Assembly: GCA_027011425.1 (NCBI GenBank) | Contig: JALUZX010000791.1 | Location: forward strand, 1-5,676 | Length of the DNA: 5,676 nt | Origin: Planctomycetota bacterium | GTDB lineage: Bacteria; Planctomycetota; UBA1135; JALUZX01 | Reading direction: 5' to 3' | Shown: positions 1 through 5,676 of the stretch, one piece after another | Numbering within the stretch: the first letter of the stretch is position 1 | Layout: every line of letters starts with the position of its first letter | Program-made: the position numbers and the translations under genes | The notes under the pieces: model-generated | Seen by the model: the letters and a program-made list of their open reading frames with translations, nothing else | Database searches by the model: none | What the model was told of the DNA's origin: nothing

Positions 1-60
1 CTGCTCCGGCGCCTGCCCGCAAGACGGGAGTCCTGGGGACCGGCCGAGGTGACGCCATGA
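1..60 (+). CDS. C-terminal end of an upstream gene (partial, unidentified)
   Basis: Reading from base 1 gives 19 codons and then TGA at 58-60. The peptide is basic at first (Leu-Leu-Arg-Arg-Leu-Pro) and ends in Glu-Val-Thr-Pro. Its stop shares the bases ATGA (57-60) with the start of the next gene, a common sign of a tightly packed operon with translational coupling. Codon third positions are mostly G or C, as in the neighbour. A second reading is possible: another frame has a TGA at 50-52, which would leave a 4-base gap instead of an overlap, and 60 bases cannot separate the two by codon use. The Arg-rich tail could follow a membrane helix, but that is speculation. No function can be assigned. 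Confidence 0.5.
   Translation: MLRRLPARRESWGPAEVTP
46..51 (+). promoter_or_regulatory. Shine-Dalgarno sequence for the TPR gene
   Basis: GAGGTG at 46-51, followed by A, closely matches the anti-Shine-Dalgarno complement. It ends 5 bases before the ATG at 57. It lies inside the probable end of the upstream gene, so ribosomes finishing that gene would stop right at this start. It supports ATG 57 as the true start, together with the signal peptide that begins there. No promoter can be seen in the 56 bases available, so transcription probably begins upstream of the window. Confidence 0.75.
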
Positions 61-122
61 AAGGGACGACCCGGCTTTTGCTCTTCCTTCTTCTCGCGGC
101 GGGCCCCGTCCCCGCCCAGGCC
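57..122 (+). other. Sec-type signal peptide (residues 1-22)
   Basis: Residues 1-22 show a short basic n-region (Lys2, Arg6), a hydrophobic core of Leu/Phe/Ala at 7-15, and a Gly-Pro-containing c-region ending Ala20-Gln21-Ala22 before Ser23. Ala at -3 and -1 fits signal peptidase I cleavage after residue 22. There is no cysteine near the site, so this is not a lipoprotein signal. It implies export across the inner membrane. An uncleaved N-terminal anchor is possible but less likely given the good AXA site. Confidence 0.85.
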
Positions 123-3100
123 TCCCGTCCCGCCCGGGAAGACCCGGTGGAGAGGGTTTTCCGCTATCCGAAATTCCTGGTTTCCTACTTCGACCAGGCC
201 GCCGCCGAGGTCCGCCTCGCCTCGGGAAGCCTTGCCCCCCTGGAGGCGGAAGCCCGCCGGCGAAAGACCCCCAGGGCCCTTAGGGTCCTGGTGGAGGTGC
301 TAAGGGCCCAGGGGAAGAAGAAGGAAGCCCTCCAGGCGGCGCGGGATTACGGCAAGAGACTTCCCGCCGACCCGGAGGCGGCCATCCTTTGCGGGAGGCT
401 CGCCGAAGAATCGGGGAAGAAGAAAGAGGCCGAGGCCTGGTTCCGCAAGGCCCTGTCCCTGAAGCCCTCCATGTGGCAGGAGTGGGAGTCCCGGGTCTGT
501 ATCGCCCTCCTTCGTTTCGCCGGGGAAGACCGGGAGGGGGCCCTGGCCCAGTTGCGGAGAATCGCCCTCCTGGACAAGACGATCCTGGCCGCGTCGGCCG
601 CCCGGCTGGCGGGACTCCACGGGGAGATCCGGTTCGCCGCCAAATACGCGGGACCGATCCAGTCGGCCAACAGGAAACGGCGGTTTCTTTCCCTTTTGCA
701 GGCCGCCCGCTTCCAGGAAGAGGGAGGCCTCCTGGACAAGGCCGAGGCCACCCTGAAGGAGGCGGAGGCCCTGGCGCGCTCCCCCAGGGAGAGGCGGTAT
801 ACCGCCTGGGCCGGGGCCCAGGCGGCGGCCCGAAAGGGCAAGCTGGCCTCCCTGGTGGAGGGCTGGCTGAAAGAAAAGCGGTTGGACCGGGAGAGGCTCA
901 CCGTGGCCGTTCGTGCCCTGGGCCGGCTGGGCAGGATCGACGAGGCCCTCCGCCTCCTGGAGAGACCCGAGGCTTCCGATCCCCGGGCCGGAGAGTGGAT
1001 CTCCCTTCTTCTCACCATGGCCCTGGACGCGGGGAAGGTGGACAAGGCCCTGGGGATCCTGAGAAGAGAGATCCAGGCCGATCCCGCCTCCCTGGAGGCC
1101 AGGATGCGCCTGAGCAGGCTCCTGGTGGACCTGGGAAGGCTGGAGGAGGCCGAGGGGGTCTGGCGGGAAGCCGCCTCTCTTCCCAGGTACCGGGGGGCCA
1201 AGGGAAGGCTCACGCTTTGCAAGAAGATCCGGGAGGCCGGGTTCACCCGGCTCGCGGCGGAATACCTGGAAGGCGCCTACAAGGCGGGCGAGGGCGCCTG
1301 GAGCCTCTGGGCGGGCCTGGAATGGGCCGGGATCCTCCAGGAGGCGGGGAAGTCCGGCCAGGCCCTGGCCCTGATGGACGAGATCGCCCTGAAGGGGGCC
1401 GACTTCGCCGGGGTGTCGCGGGCCCTGGGCGAGGCCCTGGAGCGGATGGGTTTCGAGAAGAAGGCCGCCGCCGTATACGAGCGGGTCCTCGCCCTGGTCC
1501 CCGGGGAGGACCTGGAGATCCACCTGGCCTGGCTCCTGCCCAGGGTGGGGCGGGGCAGGGAAGCCATCAAGATTCTCCGGGACGTATGGGAGCACACCAC
1601 CTCCAAGAGCAGGAGAATCCAGGCGGAGGATCGGCTCCTGGAGCTTTCCGCCAAGGAAGGCGTCCTGGGGGACCTGGCGGACGAACTGGAGACCAGGCTG
1701 GAGAAGGGAAAGGCCGGCGCCAGGGATGTCTCCCTGCTCGTGGACCTCTATTCCAAGATCGGGGACACCGACTCGGTCAAGGACGTCCTGGGCGAGTTCG
1801 CCCGGCAGGGGGGGGACCGGAAGAAGACCCTGGAATCCCTTTCCCGGGTCTACCTGGAGGCGGGGGAGATCCGGGAATACGAAAAGACCCTCCATGAACT
1901 CCTCAGGCTGGACCCGGCCCACGCCAAGGAGTGGTGGATGCAGCTCGCCATGGGCGCCCTGGAGAGAGGCTCCCCCAAGGACGCGAAGAAGGCCCTCCGG
2001 TCGCTGGCCGCCTTGGGGGGACTGGACCACGCCTTCAAGGCGGGAGTCCTGGCCTTCGCGGGGCTCCACGACCAGGCCGCCCGGGAATACCGGGCCGCCC
2101 TGGCGGAGGACCCCAACCAGGTGGAACTCTGGCTGCTGGTGGGCAAGGAACTGGCGGCGGCGGGCCAAAAGGAGAAGGCCCTGTCGATCTTCCAGTTCCT
2201 GGCGGACCGGCCCGTTCCGGACGACTTGTTCGTCGTGGCCATGGACGGCCTTCTCAACCTGGAGGCTCCTTCCCCGATCATGGAATGGGCGGCTCGGAGG
2301 GTGGAGGAGCGGCTCGCTCTCAGGCCGACCCGGCTCTTTCTCTACAGGCTCCTCTCGGACCTCCTGGACAGCCTGGAAAAGAAAGAGAGATCCAAAAGGA
2401 TCCTTGAGGAAATGGTGCCCGTGGGGGCCGAGCAGAGGCTTACGGTCATCCGTGAACTCATGGACCTGGCCCGGTCCGCCGGGAAACGGAAAGCCGTGAT
2501 CCGCTACGGCCGGATGCTCATGGCCCTGGGCGACGTCTTTCCGCCCGAGGTCTACCTCTCCCTCGGGGATGCGCTCCTCAAGGAGGGCGAGTGGGCCGAG
2601 GCCTCCCGGGTCTTCGGGCGCGCCCGCCGGAGCCTGGATTTCGTGGCCACCCAGAGGAGGATCGCCCGGATCTACCTGGAGAACGGGAAGACGAAACTGG
2701 CCCTCCGGATCTACCGGCGCCTTCTGCTCCAGGCTCCCGAGAAACCTTCCCTCCTGGTGGACCTGGCTTCGGCCGAATCGGTCGCCGGGGAACCCACGGC
2801 GCTCCAGACCTGGACCCGGGGCCTGGAGATGGTGCTCAACCGTTTTCCATCCCGGGAGGATGTTTCCGCCAAGGCCCCGGTTGGGTATGTCCACAACGTG
2901 GGGACAAGGGATGTCTACTGGGAGAAGATCCTCCAGGGCCTGGCCTCTTGCGGGGACAGGAAGGGGCTGGCCCGGCTCATGGACCGGGTCTCGGGATGGA
3001 TCCGCAGGGAGATGCAAGCCGCGGGAGGGAAGCCCGCCCTGGACAGGATGCCCAGGCTCCGGAAGTGCCTGGAGGCCTTCTTCTTTCTGGCCCGGGTCAC

Positions 3101-5676
3101 GGGGGACGTGAATGCCGCGGGGGATACGGCCCGCCGGGTTGCAGCCTGGGCCGGCCCTTCGGGAAAGGCCTGGGCGAAGAAACAGGTTCGGAATTTCCTG
3201 GCCCTGGGCTGGGCGCGGACGGCCCTGGGGTTTCTGGACGCCCTGCCCCCGGCGGAGGCCCGAAGCCTCAGGTGGCGGGCCTTCTGGATGGCCAAGGGCT
3301 CCCCGCCGCCGGGACGCCCGCCCGGTCCCGGGGAAGCCATGAAGGCCCTTCTGTGGCGCTACATCTTCCAGGGCCCCAAGGGGATAAAAAAGGATCTCGA
3401 TCTCTTTCTCTCCAGGCTCTCACCCTCCCAGAGGGCCTCCCTGGCCATGGACCTGGCTCCTCTCCAGCTCCTTCTGGGAGACCGGGATGGCTTCCGGAGG
3501 GACCTCTTCTCCTTCTTCTCCGGAACCTCCGCCGGTGGCGGAGCGAGGCGGAAGAGATTCGTTTCGGTCTATACGGCCCGAAGATTCCTGGCCTCCCTCT
3601 GGAGGATCCTGGAGCCGGAAGAGAAGAAGGCCATCCTCCACCTCCTTTCGGAGACGGCCCTGGACAAGGAAGAGGCCCCCCAGTGGCGCTCCCTCTACCT
3701 GGACGCGCTCCTGGCCTCGGGGGAACGGGCATGGAAGGGCCTGGATGCGGCCGACCTGATCCTGGAGATCGCCGGGTCGGGGATCACGGCGGATTCCGCG
3801 GTCCTCTATCTGCGGCTGGTTCCCCAGAAAGAGCGGTCCCGGGTGCTGGAAGGGATCCTTGGGAAATGGAAAGGATACATGCTGGCCCGCTTCCTGGGGC
3901 TCGTTCCCAAGGTTCTCGGGAAGGACCTGGATCCCTCCTGTCTCAAAATACTAGAGAAGGCATACAGAGAGTTCCCCAAGCCCCGGGACCTGGCCAACCA
4001 GTTGGTGAACAACTCCTTCCCCGGGACCGGTTCCCTTCCTTCCGGGGTGGGATGGCCCCTTCTCGAGATCCTGGCGGAGCGTCTCCCCAAGGACGTGAAT
4101 GTCCAGATGGCCCGGGTGGCGGCGCTTTTGGGCCGGGGAAAGAAGGAGGAGGCCCGGAAACTGGCCCGGGCCGTCCTGGAGATCGGGAAACCGGCGGGTT
4201 TCTTCCGTCCCGACTGGGGGGATTTCTTCCGCCGGGCTTTCCAAGGCGAGATGGAGGAGGCCCGGGACGCCATGCTGAAGAAGGCCGCCGCCGGCGGATC
4301 CTTCCGGGCGGCCCTGCTTTTCTCCGAGGCCCTTTCACGGCGGGGGAAGCTCCGGGAGGCCCTGGATTTCCTGGAGAAATGGTCCTCCCGCCATCCCAGG
4401 AACTTCTCGGCCTTTCAGAAAAGAACGGCCCTCTTGCGGGCCCTGGGACTCCACAGGAAGGCCCTGGAGGAATACAAGGCCTGGGTGGAGCGAAACAAGT
4501 CCCTCAACACCTACTGGTATTTGAACCTTGCCTCTGCCCTGGAGCGGGTGGGGCGCTACCGGGAGGCCATGGAGGCTCTGGAGAAATACCAAACCACCTC
4601 TTCGGGTTCCCTCTTCGATTACGCCGCGTGGAACCGGGTCCAGCGCCTCCTCCAGTTCCCTCCAGGCCCGAGGCGGAACCGGAAGATCGTCCGGGACCTG
4701 GGGAGCTACCTCCATCCCGCGGACCCCAGGATGATCCGGAGCCTGTCCTACATCTTCCGGAATCCGCCCGGGACCGGGGGAGTGTCGCCCCTTATGAAGA
4801 CAGCGGAACTCCCGGGCGCCTTGGAGATCCTGGAAGGGGCCCTGGCAAGGCTCACCGACCCTTCCGGCAGAGCCGCTCCCATCCCGTGGGATCTATTGTC
4901 CGCCGTGGCCTGGGGTTACCACCGGCAGGGGCGGGGAAAGGAACTGATCGCCCGGCTGGAGAGAGAGCTGGCCCAGGAGCCTTCGTCTGTGACTTCTCTC
5001 TTTCTGGCCGACGCGGCGGGGCTTTGGATCCCCGGCGCCGCAAGGCCCGAGTGGATCCGACGGGGCCTGGCCCTGGTGCTCCTTTCCCGTAAAGGGGATC
5101 TGCAGGAGAGCCTTTTCTGGGTCCGTCTCCTGGAAAAGACGGGCAAGGCCGAGGAGGCCCGGAGACTACGGGACTACTCCCTGCTTTGGGGGGCCCTTGC
5201 CGGCAATTACAAGACCAGGAACATGGTGACCGGACTCCTTCGATCCGGGGAAGAGGAGGTCATGAAAGATCCCTGGTTCCGCCGGGTTCTCCTCAGCCTT
5301 CTTCCCCTCTTCCCGCCCAGGGTCTTCAACACCTACCCGAACATGTCGGACACGGCCCCCTTGGAGCCCTGGGCGGAGAAGGTGTGGTGGAAGGAATTTC
5401 TTTCCCGGGCGGGGGACCTCCTCTCCTGGTATGCCTCCCACGAAGGGCCCAACCTGGCCCGGGCCCACCTGGTCCTGGCCGTGGGATACGCCTCCGGGGG
5501 CGACAAGAAAAAGGCCCGAAAGTTCCTGGAAATGGCCCTGGGGGAATCTCTTTCGGGAAAGATCTACCTGGACGGCCGGTGGGCGGGCAAATACCTCGCC
5601 CTGGATCCGGAGGGGTTCACTTCCGCCGTGGACCAGGTCCTGGCCAAGGCGGAAGTGAACCCCTCCGGATCCAGGG
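57..5676 (+). CDS. Giant exported TPR-repeat protein (3' end outside window)
   Basis: The frame is open without a stop for 1873 codons and runs off the right edge, so the protein is at least 1873 residues (over 200 kDa). Start ATG 57 is chosen for its Shine-Dalgarno (46-51), the ATGA overlap and the signal peptide at residues 1-22. The mature part is rich in Ala, Leu, Arg, Glu and Lys. It carries many 34-residue TPR-like helix pairs with the usual small residues (Gly/Ala at position 8, Ala at 20, Pro near 32), in clusters from residue 73 to 1830. TPRs form superhelical scaffolds for binding partner proteins. No catalytic domain, lipobox or later membrane helix is visible, so a soluble periplasmic or extracytoplasmic scaffold is the likely form; this is inference. 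Cysteines are few (112, 148, 388, 965, 1004, 1295). The partner is unknown. The last residues fall in a suspicious inverted repeat. Confidence 0.93.
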   Translation, partial: MKGTTRLLLFLLLAAGPVPAQASRPAREDPVERVFRYPKFLVSYFDQAAAEVRLASGSLAPLEAEARRRKTPRALRVLVEVLRAQGKKKEALQAARDYGKRLPADPEAAILCGRLAEESGKKKEAEAWFRKALSLKPSMWQEWESRVCIALLRFAGEDREGALAQLRRIALLDKTILAASAARLAGLHGEIRFAAKYAGPIQSANRKRRFLSLLQAARFQEEGGLLDKAEATLKEAEALARSPRERRYTAWAGAQAAARKGKLASLVEGWLKEKRLDRERLTVAVRALGRLGRIDEALRLLERPEASDPRAGEWISLLLTMALDAGKVDKALGILRREIQADPASLEARMRLSRLLVDLGRLEEAEGVWREAASLPRYRGAKGRLTLCKKIREAGFTRLAAEYLEGAYKAGEGAWSLWAGLEWAGILQEAGKSGQALALMDEIALKGADFAGVSRALGEALERMGFEKKAAAVYERVLALVPGEDLEIHLAWLLPRVGRGREAIKILRDVWEHTTSKSRRIQAEDRLLELSAKEGVLGDLADELETRLEKGKAGARDVSLLVDLYSKIGDTDSVKDVLGEFARQGGDRKKTLESLSRVYLEAGEIREYEKTLHELLRLDPAHAKEWWMQLAMGALERGSPKDAKKALRSLAALGGLDHAFKAGVLAFAGLHDQAAREYRAALAEDPNQVELWLLVGKELAAAGQKEKALSIFQFLADRPVPDDLFVVAMDGLLNLEAPSPIMEWAARRVEERLALRPTRLFLYRLLSDLLDSLEKKERSKRILEEMVPVGAEQRLTVIRELMDLARSAGKRKAVIRYGRMLMALGDVFPPEVYLSLGDALLKEGEWAEASRVFGRARRSLDFVATQRRIARIYLENGKTKLALRIYRRLLLQAPEKPSLLVDLASAESVAGEPTALQTWTRGLEMVLNRFPSREDVSAKAPVGYVHNVGTRDVYWEKILQGLASCGDRKGLARLMDRVSGWIRREMQAAGGKPALDRMPRLRKCLEAFFFLARVTGDVNAAGDTARRVAAWAGPSGKAWAKKQVRNFLALGWARTALGFLDALPPAEARSLRWRAFWMAKGSPPPGRPPGPGEAMKALLWRYIFQGPKGIKKDLDLFLSRLSPSQRASLAMDLAPLQLLLGDRDGFRRDLFSFFSGTSAGGGARRKRFVSVYTARRFLASLWRILEPEEKKAILHLLSETALDKEEAPQWRSLYLDALLASGERAWKGLDAADLILEIAGSGITADSAVLYLRLVPQKERSRVLEGILGKWKGYMLARFLGLVPKVLGKDLDPSCLKILEKAYREFPKPRDLANQLVNNSFPGTGSLPSGVGWPLLEILAERLPKDVNVQMARVAALLGRGKKEEARKLARAVLEIGKPAGFFRPDWGDFFRRAFQGEMEEARDAMLKKAAAGGSFRAALLFSEALSRRGKLREALDFLEKWSSRHPRNFSAFQKRTALLRALGLHRKALEEYKAWVERNKSLNTYWYLNLASALERVGRYREAMEALEKYQTTSSGSLFDYAAWNRVQRLLQFPPGPRRNRKIVRDLGSYLHPADPRMIRSLSYIFRNPPGTGGVSPLMKTAELPGALEILEGALARLTDPSGRAAPIPWDLLSAVAWGYHRQGRGKELIARLERELAQEPSSVTSLFLADAAGLWIPGAARPEWIRRGLALVLLSRKGDLQESLFWVRLLEKTGKAEEARRLRDYSLLWGALAGNYKTRNMVTGLLRSGEEEVMKDPWFRRVLLSLLPLFPPRVFNTYPNMSDTAPLEPWAEKVWWKEFLSRAGDLLSWYASHEGPNLARAHLVLAVGYASGGDKKKARKFLEMALGESLSGKIYLDGRWAGKYLALDPEGFTSAVDQVLAKAEVNPSGSR
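273..470 (+). other. TPR pair, residues 73-138
   Basis: Two adjacent TPR units. The first (73-106) has the turn Gln-Gly-Lys (85-87) and Glu90-Ala91-Leu92 in helix B, and ends Pro103-Ala-Asp-Pro106. The second (107-138) is near canonical: Gly113 and Leu115 in helix A, Ser119-Gly120-Lys121 at the turn, then Glu124-Ala125-Glu126-Ala127-Trp128-Phe129 and Ala132-Leu133, closing with Leu135-Lys-Pro137. This is the clearest TPR signature near the N-terminus of the mature protein. Confidence 0.85.
903..1184 (+). other. TPR cluster, residues 283-376
   Basis: A half unit at 283-301 (Leu-Gly-Arg-Ile-Asp-Glu-Ala-Leu) leads into two fuller units. Unit 311-343 has Ala325-Gly326-Lys327 at the turn and Lys330-Ala331-Leu332 in helix B, ending Ala341-Asp342-Pro343. 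Unit 345-376 has Asp358-Leu-Gly360-Arg361 at the turn, then Glu363-Glu364-Ala365-Glu366 and Trp369. Between this cluster and the first pair (139-282) the chain looks helical with irregular spacing, typical of diverged alpha-alpha repeats. Confidence 0.8.
1299..1592 (+). other. TPR-like cluster, residues 415-512
   Basis: Three successive helix pairs. 415-442 contains Trp415, Trp418 and Trp423, then Glu429-Ala-Gly431-Lys432 at the turn and Gln435-Ala436-Leu437. 452-482 has Leu457-Gly458 in helix A, Met464-Gly465-Phe466 at the turn, Ala470-Ala471 and Tyr474, then Leu480-Val-Pro482. 485-512 has Val497-Gly498 and Arg501-Glu502-Ala503. The middle unit is the best match to the TPR consensus; the other two are weaker. 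Confidence 0.7.
1827..2213 (+). other. TPR cluster, residues 591-719
   Basis: The unit at 591-621 has Tyr599, Ala602-Gly603-Glu604 and Tyr608, and ends Leu618-Asp619-Pro620. A less regular pair covers 625-655. Two strong units follow: 657-686 (Ala668-Gly669-Leu670 at the turn, Gln673-Ala674-Ala675, Tyr678, Ala681-Leu682, ending Asp685-Pro686) and 688-719 (Leu691-Trp692, Gly696, Ala702-Gly703-Gln704, Lys707-Ala708-Leu709, ending Arg718-Pro719). This is the most regular TPR stretch in the N-terminal half. Confidence 0.85.
2544..2849 (+). other. TPR cluster, residues 830-931
   Basis: Three units in tandem. 830-862 has Tyr833, Leu836-Gly837 and Leu840 in helix A, Glu843-Gly844-Glu845-Trp846 at the turn, then Glu848-Ala849 and Phe853. 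863-895 has Ile869-Ala870 and Tyr873, Asn876-Gly877-Lys878, Ala882-Leu883 and Tyr886, ending Ala893-Pro894. 897-931 has Leu899-Leu900, Ala904, Ala910-Gly911-Glu912 and a longer second helix. After this the regular TPR spacing is lost. Confidence 0.8.
2850..4052 (+). other. Middle region, residues 932-1332, without clear TPR consensus
   Basis: About 400 residues that still look mostly helical but lack the Gly-8/Ala-20 spacing of TPRs. Features seen: an aromatic, Gly-containing start around 941-954 (Val-Gly-Tyr-Val-His-Asn-Val-Gly, then Tyr954-Trp955); a Pro/Gly-rich linker at 1082-1092; a Gly/Ser then basic patch at 1155-1167; and a segment with scattered Trp residues (1100, 1182, 1210, 1227, 1271). 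It could be highly diverged alpha-alpha repeats or a separate domain. I do not recognise a named family. Confidence 0.5.
4053..4592 (+). other. C-terminal TPR cluster, residues 1333-1512
   Basis: Repeats resume with a unit at about 1335-1378 (Val-Ala-Ala-Leu-Leu-Gly, Gly1361-Lys-Lys, Glu1365-Ala1366). Three good units follow: 1416-1447 (Ala1425-Leu, Arg1429-Gly1430-Lys1431, Glu1434-Ala1435-Leu1436, Leu1439, Pro1447), 1450-1480 (Leu1463-Gly1464-Leu1465, Lys1468-Ala1469-Leu1470, Tyr1473) and 1485-1512 (Tyr1488-Leu-Asn-Leu-Ala, Val1498-Gly1499-Arg1500-Tyr1501, Glu1503-Ala1504, Leu1508, Tyr1511). Confidence 0.8.
5448..5546 (+). other. Last recognisable TPR unit, residues 1798-1830
   Basis: Helix A contains Ala1803, Leu1805, Leu1807 and Val1809-Gly1810-Tyr1811. 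The turn is Gly1814-Gly1815-Asp1816, and helix B has Lys1819-Ala1820-Arg1821, Phe1823-Leu1824 and Ala1827-Leu1828. Between it and the previous cluster (1513-1797) I see only one half unit (1682-1704, with Thr-Gly-Lys-Ala-Glu-Glu-Ala) and a Trp-rich stretch (Trp1772, 1777, 1778, 1791). Confidence 0.7.
5599..5676. repeat. Perfect 29-bp inverted repeat with 20-base loop at the window edge
   Basis: The left arm 5599-5627 (begins CCCTGGATCCGGAGG, ends CTTCCGCC) and the right arm 5648-5676 (begins GGCGGAAG, ends CCGGATCCAGGG) are exact reverse complements over all 29 bases. They are separated by a 20-base loop (5628-5647) that itself holds the small palindromes GGACC-A-GGTCC and CCAGG-T-CCTGG. The right arm ends on the last base of the window, so the match could be longer. 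Both arms lie inside the open frame, encoding residues 1848-1857 and 1865-1873. No T-run is visible, and such a long perfect stem within coding DNA is not expected by chance. A fold-back artefact at a contig end is the leading explanation; a real hairpin is the alternative. Confidence 0.9.

Noticed and set aside
389..1897. 502-codon plus-strand open frame
   Set aside because: It is Gly/Pro/Arg-rich and low in complexity, and lies wholly inside the TPR gene in a different frame. It is a composition shadow.
3268..3732. Minus-strand open frames in the 2.9-5.5 kb part of the window
   Set aside because: All lie opposite the TPR gene, are rich in Arg, Pro, Ser and Gly, and show no recognisable motif or good ribosome binding site.
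4353..4589. Recent duplication of a TPR unit
   Set aside because: Bases 4353-4382 and 4560-4589 share CGGGAGGCC and CTGGAGAAAT in the same layout, but the identity is only about 23 of 30. The similarity is explained by the shared TPR motif and codon bias.
2591..5092. 833-codon plus-strand open frame overlapping the TPR gene in another frame
   Set aside because: Its product is dominated by Gly, Pro and Arg with no domain pattern, as expected for an out-of-frame reading of G+C-rich DNA. The frame from 57 has a signal peptide, a Shine-Dalgarno and clear TPR motifs over the same bases.
5599..5676. Intrinsic transcription terminator
   Set aside because: The stem is far longer than usual, no T-run is visible after it (the window ends there), and the reading frame is still open through it.
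57..5676. Frameshift or gene break within the long frame
   Set aside because: I checked the frame line by line. It stays in one register with no stop, and helical repeat patterns appear on both sides of every weak section, so no frameshift is needed.
1..5676. CRISPR array, tRNA, rRNA or insertion sequence
   Set aside because: No regularly spaced direct repeats, cloverleaf, rRNA-like sequence or transposase motif was seen. The coding frame explains the whole window apart from the first 56 bases.

Overview
The window is one G+C-rich stretch (roughly two thirds G+C by eye) filled almost entirely by a single plus-strand coding sequence. From the ATG at 57 the frame stays open for 1873 complete codons plus one base and is still open at the right edge (5676). 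The product is a very large, probably exported protein. It has a cleavable signal peptide followed by scattered tetratricopeptide (TPR)-type helical repeats, and I recognise no enzymatic domain.

Layout. Bases 1-60 are most likely the last 19 codons and stop of an upstream gene, whose TGA overlaps the next ATG in an ATGA junction. A purine-rich Shine-Dalgarno sequence lies at 46-51. Residues 1-22 form a signal peptide. Recognisable TPR units cluster at about residues 73-138, 283-376, 415-512, 591-719, 830-931, 1333-1512 and 1798-1830. A long middle section (about 932-1332) has helical character but poor TPR consensus and contains a Pro/Gly-rich linker at 1082-1092. No stretch longer than 300 bases lacks a gene.

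The last 78 bases (5599-5676) form a perfect 29-bp inverted repeat around a 20-base loop, and the right arm ends exactly at the last base of the window. This is the most anomalous local signal. It may be a fold-back artefact at a contig end, so the final residues (about 1866 onward) should be treated with caution.

Organism. High G+C, heavy use of CTG/CTC, GCC, GAG, AGG and CGG codons, near absence of TTA/CTA/TCA, and a giant secreted TPR protein point to a high-G+C Gram-negative-type bacterium. Planctomycetota or a similar environmental lineage is a reasonable guess, but nothing here proves a taxon. The ATGA overlap implies translation coupled to the upstream gene. Too little of that gene is visible to name the pathway.
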